The notes under the pieces are model-generated. The model worked only from the letters and a program-made list of their open reading frames with translations. It ran no database searches and was not told the origin of the DNA. The translations under genes and the position numbers were made by a program. From the NCBI GenBank assembly GCA_035711385.1, contig DASTCG010000031.1, forward strand, positions 1 through 32,315: a stretch of DNA of 32,315 bases, given 5' to 3'. Positions 22,026-28,931 of this stretch are shown piece by piece; positions within the stretch are counted from its first letter, which is position 1, and each line of letters starts with the position of its first letter. Origin of the DNA: JACDAN01 sp035711385 (GTDB lineage: Bacteria > Actinomycetota > Thermoleophilia > Gaiellales > Gaiellaceae).

Positions 22026-23402
22026 ATGAGCCGCTGCTGCAACGAGTTCTCGCGTTCGTCGCTCCTCCGCCGGGCAGTCGCCGAGGCGGGGTCCGGCCTG
22101 CCGGTGATCGAGCCGGGCATGCCGCTTCCGGCGGGGACCGGCCTCGACCGCCGAGAGCTGCTGCTTCGCTCCTCGGGCCTCGCGCTCGCCGTCTACGGCG
22201 CGGGAGCGTTCCCGCTGCCGGGATTCGAGGAAGGCGTGCTGGCGGCGGCGGAGGCGGCGCCCTCGCAGCCGGTGCTGGTCAGCGTCTTCCTGGACGGCGG
22301 CGCGGACTCGCTCTCGCTGCTCGCGCCGGTCGGCGATCCCGACTACCGCCGGCTCCGTCCCAAGCTCGCCCTCCCCGACTCGAGCCTCGTCTTCACCGAG
22401 GACACGAGGCTGCGCTGGCATCCCGGCGCAGCCGCGTTCCGGACGCTTCACCTCGAAGGAAAGCTCACCGTCCTCCCCACCATCGGCTACACGGACGCCG
22501 ACCAGTCCCATTTCACCTCGCGCCACTACTGGGAGGTCGGCGCGACGAGCACCCGTTTGAACACGGGCTGGATGGGCCGCTACCTCGACCGGGCCGGGCG
22601 CGCCGACAACCCGCTCCAGGGGCTGAGCCTCGACGGCGAGCTCGCACCGCCGCTCGCGACGCGGCGCGCGCCGGTCGCCGCGCTCCGCGGGGCCGACGGC
22701 TACCGCTTCTGGGCGCCGGGCGTCTGGGGCGAGGTCGAGACCGAGCTGCTGGAGACGCTCGCGCCGCTCGGTGCCGCCCGCGGATCCCGCGACAGGGCGC
22801 TCGCGTCGATGGCCGGGATCGCGAAGCAGGCACACCGGCTCCGCCTCCAGCTCGCGCCCTTCAACGGCAGCGGCGGCGTGACGAGCCCGGTCGCCTACCC
22901 GAAGGCACGCAGCAGCTTCCCGCAGCGGCTCGCCGGGCTCGCGGCGATGCTCGGCGCGGGCCTTCCGCTCCGCTGCGTGGCGCTCCGGGCCTACGGCATG
23001 TACGACACACACGACGACCAGCCGGACCAGCTGGCCGAGGGCTTGAAGCTGACCGGCGAGAGCCTGCTCGCCTTCCAGCGCGATCTCGAGGCGCGCGGGC
23101 TCGCCGACCGCGTGCTCACGCTCGTCTGGTCGGAGTTCGGCCGGCGAGCCGAGGAGAACGGCTCGCTCGGCACGGACCACGGGGCAGCCGGGATCGGGAT
23201 GCTGATGGGTGCCCGCGCCCGAGGCCAGATGATCGGCGAGCTGCCTCGGCTTCGCGACGCACTCGACCGCGAGGGAAACCTCAAGGCGACCGTCGACTTC
23301 CGGAGCGTCTACACCTCGCTGCTCGAGCAGTGGTTCGACTTCGACGCGGCCGCGGCGATCCCGAACGCGAAGGCGTACCGGCGCCTGCAGCTCGTCAAGT
23401 GA
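22026..23402 (+). CDS. DUF1501 family protein, Tat-like signal
   Basis: This 458-residue DUF1501 protein is related to the alkaline-phosphatase/sulfatase fold. It begins with an unusual Cys-containing stretch (MSRCCNEFSRSSLLRRAV). An RR-containing signal-like segment follows at about residues 46-66 (DRRELLLRSSGLALAVYGAGAF). The core motifs are VSVFLDGGADSLSLLAP, IGYTDADQSHFTSRHYWEVG, LVWSEFGRRAEENGSLGTDHGAAG and FRSVYTSLLEQWF. Relatives are exported and of unknown activity. A Shine-Dalgarno GAGG overlaps the DUF1800 stop region. The stop overlaps the next start as GTGA, so all three genes are co-translated. Confidence 0.92.
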   Translation: MSRCCNEFSRSSLLRRAVAEAGSGLPVIEPGMPLPAGTGLDRRELLLRSSGLALAVYGAGAFPLPGFEEGVLAAAEAAPSQPVLVSVFLDGGADSLSLLAPVGDPDYRRLRPKLALPDSSLVFTEDTRLRWHPGAAAFRTLHLEGKLTVLPTIGYTDADQSHFTSRHYWEVGATSTRLNTGWMGRYLDRAGRADNPLQGLSLDGELAPPLATRRAPVAALRGADGYRFWAPGVWGEVETELLETLAPLGAARGSRDRALASMAGIAKQAHRLRLQLAPFNGSGGVTSPVAYPKARSSFPQRLAGLAAMLGAGLPLRCVALRAYGMYDTHDDQPDQLAEGLKLTGESLLAFQRDLEARGLADRVLTLVWSEFGRRAEENGSLGTDHGAAGIGMLMGARARGQMIGELPRLRDALDREGNLKATVDFRSVYTSLLEQWFDFDAAAAIPNAKAYRRLQLVK

Positions 23403-23761
23403 GGGCCGCCGCCCTCGCCGGGCTGACCGCGCTGGCGGTGATTGCCGCCACGCACCCGGTGCTCGCGGCGCGCGCACCCGCGCGTGTCCAAGTGAGCGCG
23501 CTCGAATACGAGTACCGGCTTTCGCGCCTCTCCGTGCGTCAGGGACCGGTGCTGATCGAGCTCGTGAATTACGGCGAGGACGACCACGACCTCGTCGTCA
23601 GGCGCGTCGGCGGGACGCGCCGCTGGCGGCTGCGCACGATCCTGCCGGGCCAGCGGGCGACACTCTCGCTCCGAGTGCGGCCCGGCCGCTATCGCCTCTG
23701 GTGCGACGTCGCAGGCCACCGGGAGCGCGGCATGCACGCCACTCTCCGCGTCAGACGCTAA
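23399..23761 (+). CDS. Exported cupredoxin-like protein (type 1 copper motif)
   Basis: The 120-residue protein has a signal-like N-terminus (RAAALAGLTALAVIAATHPVLA) and a compact beta domain. A type 1 copper site is suggested by His in GEDDHDLVV and the C-terminal Cys-x4-His-x4-Met arrangement in LWCDVAGHRERGMH. It also has the strand ending RVRPGRYRLW. It could carry electrons or bind copper outside the membrane. It is the third gene of the DUF1800-DUF1501 operon (GTGA overlap) and is followed by a strong hairpin, so it likely ends the transcript. Copper binding is inferred from the motif only. Confidence 0.82.
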   Translation: MRAAALAGLTALAVIAATHPVLAARAPARVQVSALEYEYRLSRLSVRQGPVLIELVNYGEDDHDLVVRRVGGTRRWRLRTILPGQRATLSLRVRPGRYRLWCDVAGHRERGMHATLRVRR

Positions 23762-23769
23762 GAGTCGCC

Positions 23770-23804
23770 GGGCGGCGAGGCCGGCCGCTCGGCCCCCGCC
23801 GCCC
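23770..23804 (+). terminator. Strong bidirectional hairpin between convergent genes
   Basis: Nested perfect stems GGGCGGCG/CGCCGCCC and GGCCG/CGGCC with a 6-nt loop form a 13-bp hairpin interrupted by an A on one side and CC on the other. It lies 8 nt after the cupredoxin stop and 14 nt from the stop of the convergent membrane protein gene. It fits a shared terminator without a T-run, common in high-GC genomes. Confidence 0.65.
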
Positions 23805-23818
23805 CGCGTTCTTACGAG

Positions 23819-24250
23819 CTAGTAGGCGCGAGTTGGCTCGTCGCTGGTGTAGACGGCCAGTGCCCAGATGATCGCGATGTCGAGCGCGATGACCAGCACT
23901 GCCCACACCGGGTAGTACGGGATGAAGAAGAAGTTCGCGACCGCACTCACGGTCGCCACGATCATCCCGACGATCCTCGCCCAGGTGGCACCCGAGAGGA
24001 TGCCCCACCCGGCGAAGAGCACGACGACGCCGAGCACGAGCTGGATCCAGCCCCACGTCGTCACGTTGACGTCGAACGCGTAGTTCTGCGTCACGACGTA
24101 GAAGTCGTCGTCGATGATCCCGGCGAGGCCGGTGATCGCGTGGAAGAACCCGACGATCATCATCACGACGCCCGCGAAGGCGGCGAATCCCGTGGCCCAG
24201 CCGCTCACCGCGTGTGTCTCCGCGGTCCGATGCTCGCTCATGGTCGCCAT
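23819..24250 (-). CDS. Four-helix membrane protein (DUF7144-like)
   Basis: The protein has 143 residues and four membrane segments: GFAAFAGVVMMIVGFFHAITGLAG, WGWIQLVLGVVVLFAGWGI, IVGMIVATVSAVANFFFIPYYPV and AVLVIALDIAIIWALAVY. Between helices 1 and 2 is a DDDFYVVTQNYAFDVN segment. This pattern is frequent in actinobacteria and is annotated there as a DUF7144 family membrane protein of unknown function. The ATG at 24250 is chosen over a GTG at 24259 because GGAGG sits 8 nt upstream of it and would overlap the GTG. Confidence 0.85.
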   Translation of the reverse strand: MATMSEHRTAETHAVSGWATGFAAFAGVVMMIVGFFHAITGLAGIIDDDFYVVTQNYAFDVNVTTWGWIQLVLGVVVLFAGWGILSGATWARIVGMIVATVSAVANFFFIPYYPVWAVLVIALDIAIIWALAVYTSDEPTRAY

Positions 24251-24365
24251 CCCTGTCACCTCCTTCCACCTGGAGTGTCCGACAGGGGGAGCAATGCCGC
24301 GTCGGTGGATCCCCCGACTTCCCAGGGGCCGGGTACCGATGCCGGGCGGGCGCGATCCGTCGGCC

Positions 24366-24518
24366 TCAGCGGCCGAGCAGCGGCGGCCGGTGGCGCCAGA
24401 AGCGCCGGGCGATCACCGTGGCGGCGAGGACGTCGATGGCGATCCGGCCGGCGAGGTTCCAGGCCCTCCGCGGAAGCGACTCCCGTCGGCGAAGGCGAAG
24501 ATGGCGGATGTCGATCAT
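24366..24518 (-). CDS. Small basic ORF, possible membrane-associated peptide
   Basis: A 50-residue ORF occupies the middle of the 338-nt gap 24251-24588. It reads MIDIRHLRLRRRESLPRR, then AWNLAGRIAIDVLAATVIAR, then RFWRHRPPLLGR. A short hydrophobic helix (AGRIAIDVLAATVIA) is flanked by strongly basic ends, so it could lie at the membrane. It matches no family I know and has no clear ribosome binding site. The rest of this gap shows only GC-rich sequence without a gene. Confidence 0.35.
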   Translation of the reverse strand: MIDIRHLRLRRRESLPRRAWNLAGRIAIDVLAATVIARRFWRHRPPLLGR

Positions 24519-24588
24519 CGCGCCGATCGTAGTCCCGGCGCGGGGCGGGCGGCATCCGGGAGGGCCGCCCGGTGGCCCTCCGGGGAAA

Positions 24589-25392
24589 CTACCGAGGCGC
24601 CGAGGCCGCGACGACGTCGTCCGACAGCCTCGGCCAGGCCTGGAGCGCCCAGTCGCCGAACTCGAGGTCGGTGAGCGCCGCGAGCGCCAGGCGCCGCTCC
24701 GGGTCGACCCAGAGGAAGGTGCCGCTGCCGCCGAAGTGCCCGAACGTCCGCTCCGAGACCCGCGTCCCCATCCAGTGACCCTGCTTCGCGTCGCGAAGCT
24801 CGAAGCCGAGCCCCCAGTCGTTCGGATCGAAGCGGCCGATCCCCGGCAGCACGCCGCCGAGACCAGGGAACTGCACGGTCGTCGCCTCGGCGAGCGTCTC
24901 GGGCGCGACCAGCGTGGGCTCGAGGAGCTCGCGCGCGAACCGGATCAGGTCGTCCAGCGTCCCGCGCACGCCCGCGCCGGCCGAGCCCTCGAGCCGCGCC
25001 CGCATTCCGAGCGGCTCGAAGACGCCGTCGCCCAGGTAACGCGCGAAGCGCATCTGGGCCTTCTCCTCCACGAACTCTGCGAGCACCTCGAAGCCGGCGT
25101 TCGAATAGATCCGGCGGGTTCCCGGGCGGGCAATCGGCCCGCGGCCCTCGAATGGAAGGCCGGACGCATGCGCGAGCAGGTGGCGGACGGTCGACCCAGG
25201 CGGCCCGGCAGGCTCGTCCAGGTCGACCGTCCCCTCCTCCGCGGCGACGAGGACGGCGAGCGCCGTCGCGAGCTTCGTCACCGACGCCCAGCGGAGCTCG
25301 CGCTCCGATGGGCCGTGGGTCGCGACGCGCTCGCCGTTCGAGACCGCGCCGACGGCGACGGTCTCGGCAGGCCACGCGTCCACCTGGCGCAT
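24589..25392 (-). CDS. Serine hydrolase, beta-lactamase (class C) / esterase-like
   Basis: This 267-residue protein has the class C beta-lactamase-related fold. The SxxK motif is Ser37-Val-Thr-Lys40 in LRWASVTKLATALAV. The YxN motif is Tyr96-Ser-Asn98 in RRIYSNAGFEVLAEFVEE, and the third motif is GHFGGSG near residue 230, in place of KTG. An HLLAHASGLPFEG segment is typical. It lacks a signal peptide from the ATG at 25392, so it is probably a cytosolic hydrolase or esterase rather than an antibiotic-resistance enzyme. It is divergent from the RidA-like gene. Confidence 0.9.
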   Translation of the reverse strand: MRQVDAWPAETVAVGAVSNGERVATHGPSERELRWASVTKLATALAVLVAAEEGTVDLDEPAGPPGSTVRHLLAHASGLPFEGRGPIARPGTRRIYSNAGFEVLAEFVEEKAQMRFARYLGDGVFEPLGMRARLEGSAGAGVRGTLDDLIRFARELLEPTLVAPETLAEATTVQFPGLGGVLPGIGRFDPNDWGLGFELRDAKQGHWMGTRVSERTFGHFGGSGTFLWVDPERRLALAALTDLEFGDWALQAWPRLSDDVVAASAPR

Positions 25393-25420
25393 GACGTCCA
25401 CGGCGGCGGATACTAGGCGG

Positions 25421-25816
25421 GTGCCGCACCGCCGAATCGCCGGCCACTCACCGTACGAGGCCATCATGGGCTACTCGCGCGCCGTCGTCGCCGGAAACCA
25501 CGTCTACGTCGCGGGCACGGCGCCGATCCCGCCCGAGGGCGATCCGCCGGAGGGCGGCTACGAGCAGACGCGACTTTGTCTCCGGATCATCCTCGAGGCG
25601 CTCGAGCGTGCGGGAGCGAGGGCGGAGGACGTGGTCCGCACGTGCATCTACCTCGTCGACCCCTCGGTGTTCGACGAGGTCGCGCTGGCGCACGGCGAGG
25701 TCTTCGCGGACATCCGGCCCGTGAATACGACGATCCTCATTCCCGCCCTCGTCGACCCGAGGTGGCTCCTGGAGATCGACGCGCTCGCCGTGATCCAGGA
25801 CGGGGAGGCGGCGTGA
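25421..25816 (+). CDS. RidA/YjgF/YER057c/UK114-family protein
   Basis: This is a Rid-family protein of 131 residues from GTG 25421 (an ATG at 25391 is possible, but it would overlap the divergent hydrolase start). Family segments are AIMGYSRAVVAGNHVYVAGTAPI, EQTRLCLRIILEALERAGARAEDVVRTCIYLVD and EVALAHGEVFADIRPVNTTILIPALVDPRWLLEIDALAV. Classic RidA deaminases carry a catalytic Arg at the position corresponding to Asn in PVNTT, so this protein probably does not hydrolyse 2-aminoacrylate-type imines. It is translationally coupled (GTGA) to the YbdK-like ligase. Confidence 0.9.
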   Translation: MPHRRIAGHSPYEAIMGYSRAVVAGNHVYVAGTAPIPPEGDPPEGGYEQTRLCLRIILEALERAGARAEDVVRTCIYLVDPSVFDEVALAHGEVFADIRPVNTTILIPALVDPRWLLEIDALAVIQDGEAA

Positions 25817-27018
25817 AGCAGGCCTGGCCGCCGTCGATCACCGGCATCGAGGGCGCCGAGCCCGCGGGCAGCGTGCTCGACCACCGGTTCGGGGACGGCG
25901 AGCCGTACACGATCGGCGTCGAGGAGGAGTACATGCTCCTGGACGCGGAGAGCTTCGACCTCGTCCAGCGCATCGACACGATCCTCGCCGCCTTCGTGGG
26001 CCACGAGGACGAGGCGCGGCTGAAGCCGGAGCTGATGCAGTCGACGATCGAGGTGGCGACCCCGGTGTGCCGCAACGCCGGCGAGGCCGACCACGCGTTG
26101 CGGCGGCTCCGGTCGGCGATTGGCGCGATCGCGTCGGAGCACGGCCTTCGCATGGGCTCCGCCGGGACGCACCCGTTCAGCCTCTTCGAGCGGCAGCGGA
26201 TCACCTCCCGCGACCGCTACCGCACGCTCGTCGACCAGATGCAGTACGTGGCCCGCCGGGAGCTGATCTTCGGGCTCCACGTCCACGTCGCCGTGGACGA
26301 TCCCGACAAGGCGATCCACGTCGTGAACGGGGTGCTGAACGACCTGCCGCTCCTGCTCGCCCTCTCGGCGAGCTCGCCGTTCTGGCGCGGCGAGCCGACG
26401 GGCCTCGCCTCGACGCGGCAGCCGATCTTCGCGGCCTTCCCCCGATCCGGCCCGCCGCCGCGCTTCCGCGACTACACCGAGTACGCAGAGGTCGTCGGCC
26501 AGCTGGAGAAGACCGGCTGCATCGCCGACTACACGCACATCTGGTGGGACATCCGCCCCCACCCGCGACTGGGCACGGTCGAGATCCGCATCTGCGACTG
26601 CGTGACCCGCGTCGAGGACGCCGTCTCGATCGCCGCGATGTGCCAGGCGCTCGTGAAGTACTACTGCGAGCTCGCCGAGACCGAGGGCGTCCCCAGCTAC
26701 CACCGGATCCTGACGAGCGAGAACAAGTGGCTCGCCGTCCGCTACGGGCTCGAGGCGCCGATCATGGATCTCTCCACCGGCCACCGGAACCGGGTTCCCG
26801 TCTCCCAGCTCGTCCGGCGCCGTCTCGACGACATCGAGCCGCATGCGCGCGAGCTCGGCTCCGACCGGGAGCTCGAGGGGATCACCGAGATCCTCCGCCG
26901 CGGCAACGGCGCCGACCGCCAGCTCCGCGTCTACAACGCGAACCGCGACATCGTCGAGGTGGCGCGCGAGATCGCGGACGCCACCGAGGAGGGCGGCAAC
27001 ACGGCCGCCACTGGCTGA
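25813..27018 (+). CDS. Carboxylate-amine ligase, YbdK / glutamate-cysteine ligase type 2-like
   Basis: This 401-residue enzyme belongs to the GCS2/YbdK family, which joins a carboxylate to an amine with ATP; YbdK itself has weak glutamate-cysteine ligase activity. Visible segments are YTIGVEEEYMLLD (nucleotide/metal site glutamates), LKPELMQSTIEVATPV, GSAGTHPFSLFERQ, LIFGLHVHVAVDD (metal His pair), SSPFWRGEPTGLASTRQP and WWDIRPHPRLGTVEIRICD. The C-terminus carries RVYNANRDIVEVAREI. In actinobacteria such genes may act in thiol or peptide-like metabolite synthesis, but the true substrates are not known. The start GTG overlaps the previous TGA. Confidence 0.93.
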   Translation: MKQAWPPSITGIEGAEPAGSVLDHRFGDGEPYTIGVEEEYMLLDAESFDLVQRIDTILAAFVGHEDEARLKPELMQSTIEVATPVCRNAGEADHALRRLRSAIGAIASEHGLRMGSAGTHPFSLFERQRITSRDRYRTLVDQMQYVARRELIFGLHVHVAVDDPDKAIHVVNGVLNDLPLLLALSASSPFWRGEPTGLASTRQPIFAAFPRSGPPPRFRDYTEYAEVVGQLEKTGCIADYTHIWWDIRPHPRLGTVEIRICDCVTRVEDAVSIAAMCQALVKYYCELAETEGVPSYHRILTSENKWLAVRYGLEAPIMDLSTGHRNRVPVSQLVRRRLDDIEPHARELGSDRELEGITEILRRGNGADRQLRVYNANRDIVEVAREIADATEEGGNTAATG

Positions 27019-27142
27019 CCGCCGCATCTCCGCTCAGACTCTGCCCATGAGGATTCGGCCCGCCAGGGACCTCGATTCGGACGAGCTTCGTACCTCCGGC
27101 GATGGACCTCCACGCCGATCCCGCGCGTATGCCAAGCGCGCT

Positions 27143-27685
27143 ATGGCGGGCCTGCGAGCCGACGAGCGTGGCTGGATCGCCGGGGCCCAGGCGGGCTCGC
27201 TGCCGGACCTCGAAGCGCTGTTCAAGGACCACTGGCCGCGGGCGTACCGGGCGGCGTTCCTCGTGGTGCACGACGGCGCCGCCGCCGAGGACATCGCCCA
27301 GGAGGCGTTCCTCTCCGCCATCCGGACGCTCGACCGGTTCGACCGCACCCGACCGTTCGGACCCTGGCTCCACCGGATCGTCGTCAACCGTGCGATCGAC
27401 TGGGCCCGTGCGCGGGCGCTTCGGGCCGAGGTCGGGGAGCCCGCGCTGGGGCTCGCGGCGGCCGACCCGAACGAGGGCGCTCCGTATTCCCCGCCGATCC
27501 TCGCCGCGCTCGCAGAGCTCTCGCCCGAACATCGCGCGGTGATCGTCCTCCGCCACCTGCTCGAGTACACGCCCGGCGAGATCGCGCGGATGCTGGAGCT
27601 GCCGCGGGGCACCGTCAACTCCCGGCTCCGGCGGGGGCTCGACGCGCTCGCCGACAGGCTCGAGGTCGAGGAGGACACGCTGTGA
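27143..27685 (+). CDS. ECF-type RNA polymerase sigma factor
   Basis: This 180-residue sigma-70 family protein has region 2 (LEALFKDHWPRAYRAAFLVV, AAEDIAQEAFLSAIRTLDRF, GPWLHRIVVNRAIDWARAR) and region 4 (AALAELSPEHRAVIVLRHLLEYTPGEIARMLELPRGTVNSRLRRGLDAL), with the short linker typical of ECF sigmas. The ATG at 27143 is chosen. An in-frame ATG at 27047 would add 32 residues of unconvincing sequence, and neither has a good ribosome binding site. The 27019-27142 gap probably carries the promoter. The stop overlaps the next gene as GTGA, which is typical for a sigma/anti-sigma pair. Confidence 0.93.
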   Translation: MAGLRADERGWIAGAQAGSLPDLEALFKDHWPRAYRAAFLVVHDGAAAEDIAQEAFLSAIRTLDRFDRTRPFGPWLHRIVVNRAIDWARARALRAEVGEPALGLAAADPNEGAPYSPPILAALAELSPEHRAVIVLRHLLEYTPGEIARMLELPRGTVNSRLRRGLDALADRLEVEEDTL

Positions 27686-28869
27686 CCGAGCGGGAGCTCC
27701 GCAGGGCCCTGCTCGGCGTGCAACCGCCCGACGAGCTCTGGGCGCAACGTCGGGCGTGGGAGCTCGCGCGCGCCGCATTCGACGAGCGGGTGCCGACGCC
27801 CTGGCCGAAGCGCCACGCCCGGCCCCTCGCCGCGGCCGCCGTGGCGGTCGCGCTCCTCGCCGCCGTCCTCAGCCCGCCCGGCCGCGCCGTGATCGACAAC
27901 GTGAGGGACGCGATCGGGAGGGAGCGGGTCGTCGAGGGAGTCCCGAAGGCGAAGCCGGCGCTGCTCTCGCTGCCGGCCGCCGGCCGCATCCTCGTGACTG
28001 CGCCGACGGGCGTGTGGGTCGTGGAGGCGGACGGCTCGAAGCGCCGGCTGGGCGACTACGACGAGGCGTCGTGGTCGCCGAGGGGCCTCCACGCCGTCGT
28101 CTCCACGCGCAGCCAGCTCGTCGCGATCCGGCCGAGCGGCGAGGTGCGCTGGACGCTCGCCCGGCCGCGGGTGCACGACGCGCGCTGGTCGCCGAGCGGC
28201 TTCCGGATCGCCTACCTGAGCGGCTCGAACCTCCGGGTCGTCGCCGGCGACAAGACGGGTGACCGGAGGATCGGCCCGGCGGCGGCGGTCGCGCCCGCCT
28301 GGCTCCCGGGCGAGGAGCACGTGCTCGCCTACGTGACGCCGCAACGGTCGCTCACCGTCGTTCGGGTCGAAGGAGGCGAGACCGCCTGGGCCACGCCGCT
28401 CCGGGCGACGCCCGCCGAGCTCGAGTGGTCCGCCGACGGGACCCGTCTCCTCGTCGCCGTGCCGCTGTCACCGAGCCGGTTCGCGCTCACCGTGTACGAC
28501 CCGGCCGGTCGGCGGCTGCAGTCGCTGCCGCTGCCTGGCGCGTTCCGGGCAGCCGCCTTCGCGCCGGACGACCACCGGATCGCGCTCGTTCGGAGCCGAG
28601 CGGGCCGGAGCGAGCTGCTGATCGTCGACGCGGACACGCTCAGGCGGCAGCAGCCGGTCTTCGAGGGCAAGGGCGCGTTCGGCGACGTCGCCTGGGATCC
28701 CGCCGGACGCTGGCTCCTGCTCGGCTGGGAGAGCGCGGACCAGTGGCTCTTCATCCGCTCGACGGATGTCGAGAAGATCAAGGCGGTGTCGAGCCTCGCC
28801 GTCCAGTTCGACCCGGGCGGCACCGGTACGGGGGCGTTCCCCCGGATCGAAGGCTGGTGCTGCGGCTAG
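27682..28869 (+). CDS. Membrane-anchored beta-propeller protein, possible anti-sigma partner
   Basis: The 395-residue protein has a short cytosolic N-terminus (MTERELRRALLGVQPPDELW, residues 1-44), one membrane helix (about 46-66, HARPLAAAAVAVALLAAVL) and a long exterior part. The exterior part repeats WD40/PD40-like strands such as GVWVVEADGSKRRLGDYDEASWSPRG, ARWSPSGFRIAYLS, LEWSADGTRLLVAV, AAFAPDDHRIALVRS and VAWDPAGRWLLLGW. This fits a TolB-type propeller fold. Topology and coupling to the ECF sigma gene suggest anti-sigma activity through the N-terminal segment, although no zinc-binding anti-sigma motif is seen. The last stop codon (TAG) is part of the short palindromic element, and the terminal residues are EGWCCG. 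Confidence 0.82.
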   Translation: MTERELRRALLGVQPPDELWAQRRAWELARAAFDERVPTPWPKRHARPLAAAAVAVALLAAVLSPPGRAVIDNVRDAIGRERVVEGVPKAKPALLSLPAAGRILVTAPTGVWVVEADGSKRRLGDYDEASWSPRGLHAVVSTRSQLVAIRPSGEVRWTLARPRVHDARWSPSGFRIAYLSGSNLRVVAGDKTGDRRIGPAAAVAPAWLPGEEHVLAYVTPQRSLTVVRVEGGETAWATPLRATPAELEWSADGTRLLVAVPLSPSRFALTVYDPAGRRLQSLPLPGAFRAAAFAPDDHRIALVRSRAGRSELLIVDADTLRRQQPVFEGKGAFGDVAWDPAGRWLLLGWESADQWLFIRSTDVEKIKAVSSLAVQFDPGGTGTGAFPRIEGWCCG

Positions 28870-28919
28870 TGCCCCTGCAGGTGATGCTGCCGGCGTGCAT
28901 TGCCTGGAGGGGCACCTAG
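28866..28919. repeat. 54-bp palindromic element bounded by CTAG, short copy
   Basis: The left end CTAGTGCCCCTGCAGGTGAT and the reverse complement of the right end CTAGGTGCCCCTCCAGGCAAT are inverted repeats of about 24 bp around a tiny centre. The left end matches that of the 168-bp copy at 8992-9159 in 24 of 26 bases. The right ends match similarly, with one added C here. The copy spans the gap between the propeller gene and the start of the selenoprotein candidate. It would fold as a strong hairpin in RNA and may act as a terminator or attenuator, or be a MITE-like insertion. Confidence 0.8.
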
Positions 28920-28931
28920 TAGAGTCGCGCC

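Noticed and set aside
23770..23804. Third copy of the CTAG palindromic element
   Set aside because: It is a hairpin between genes but has no CTAG ends and no GTGCCCCT sequence; it is treated as an ordinary terminator.
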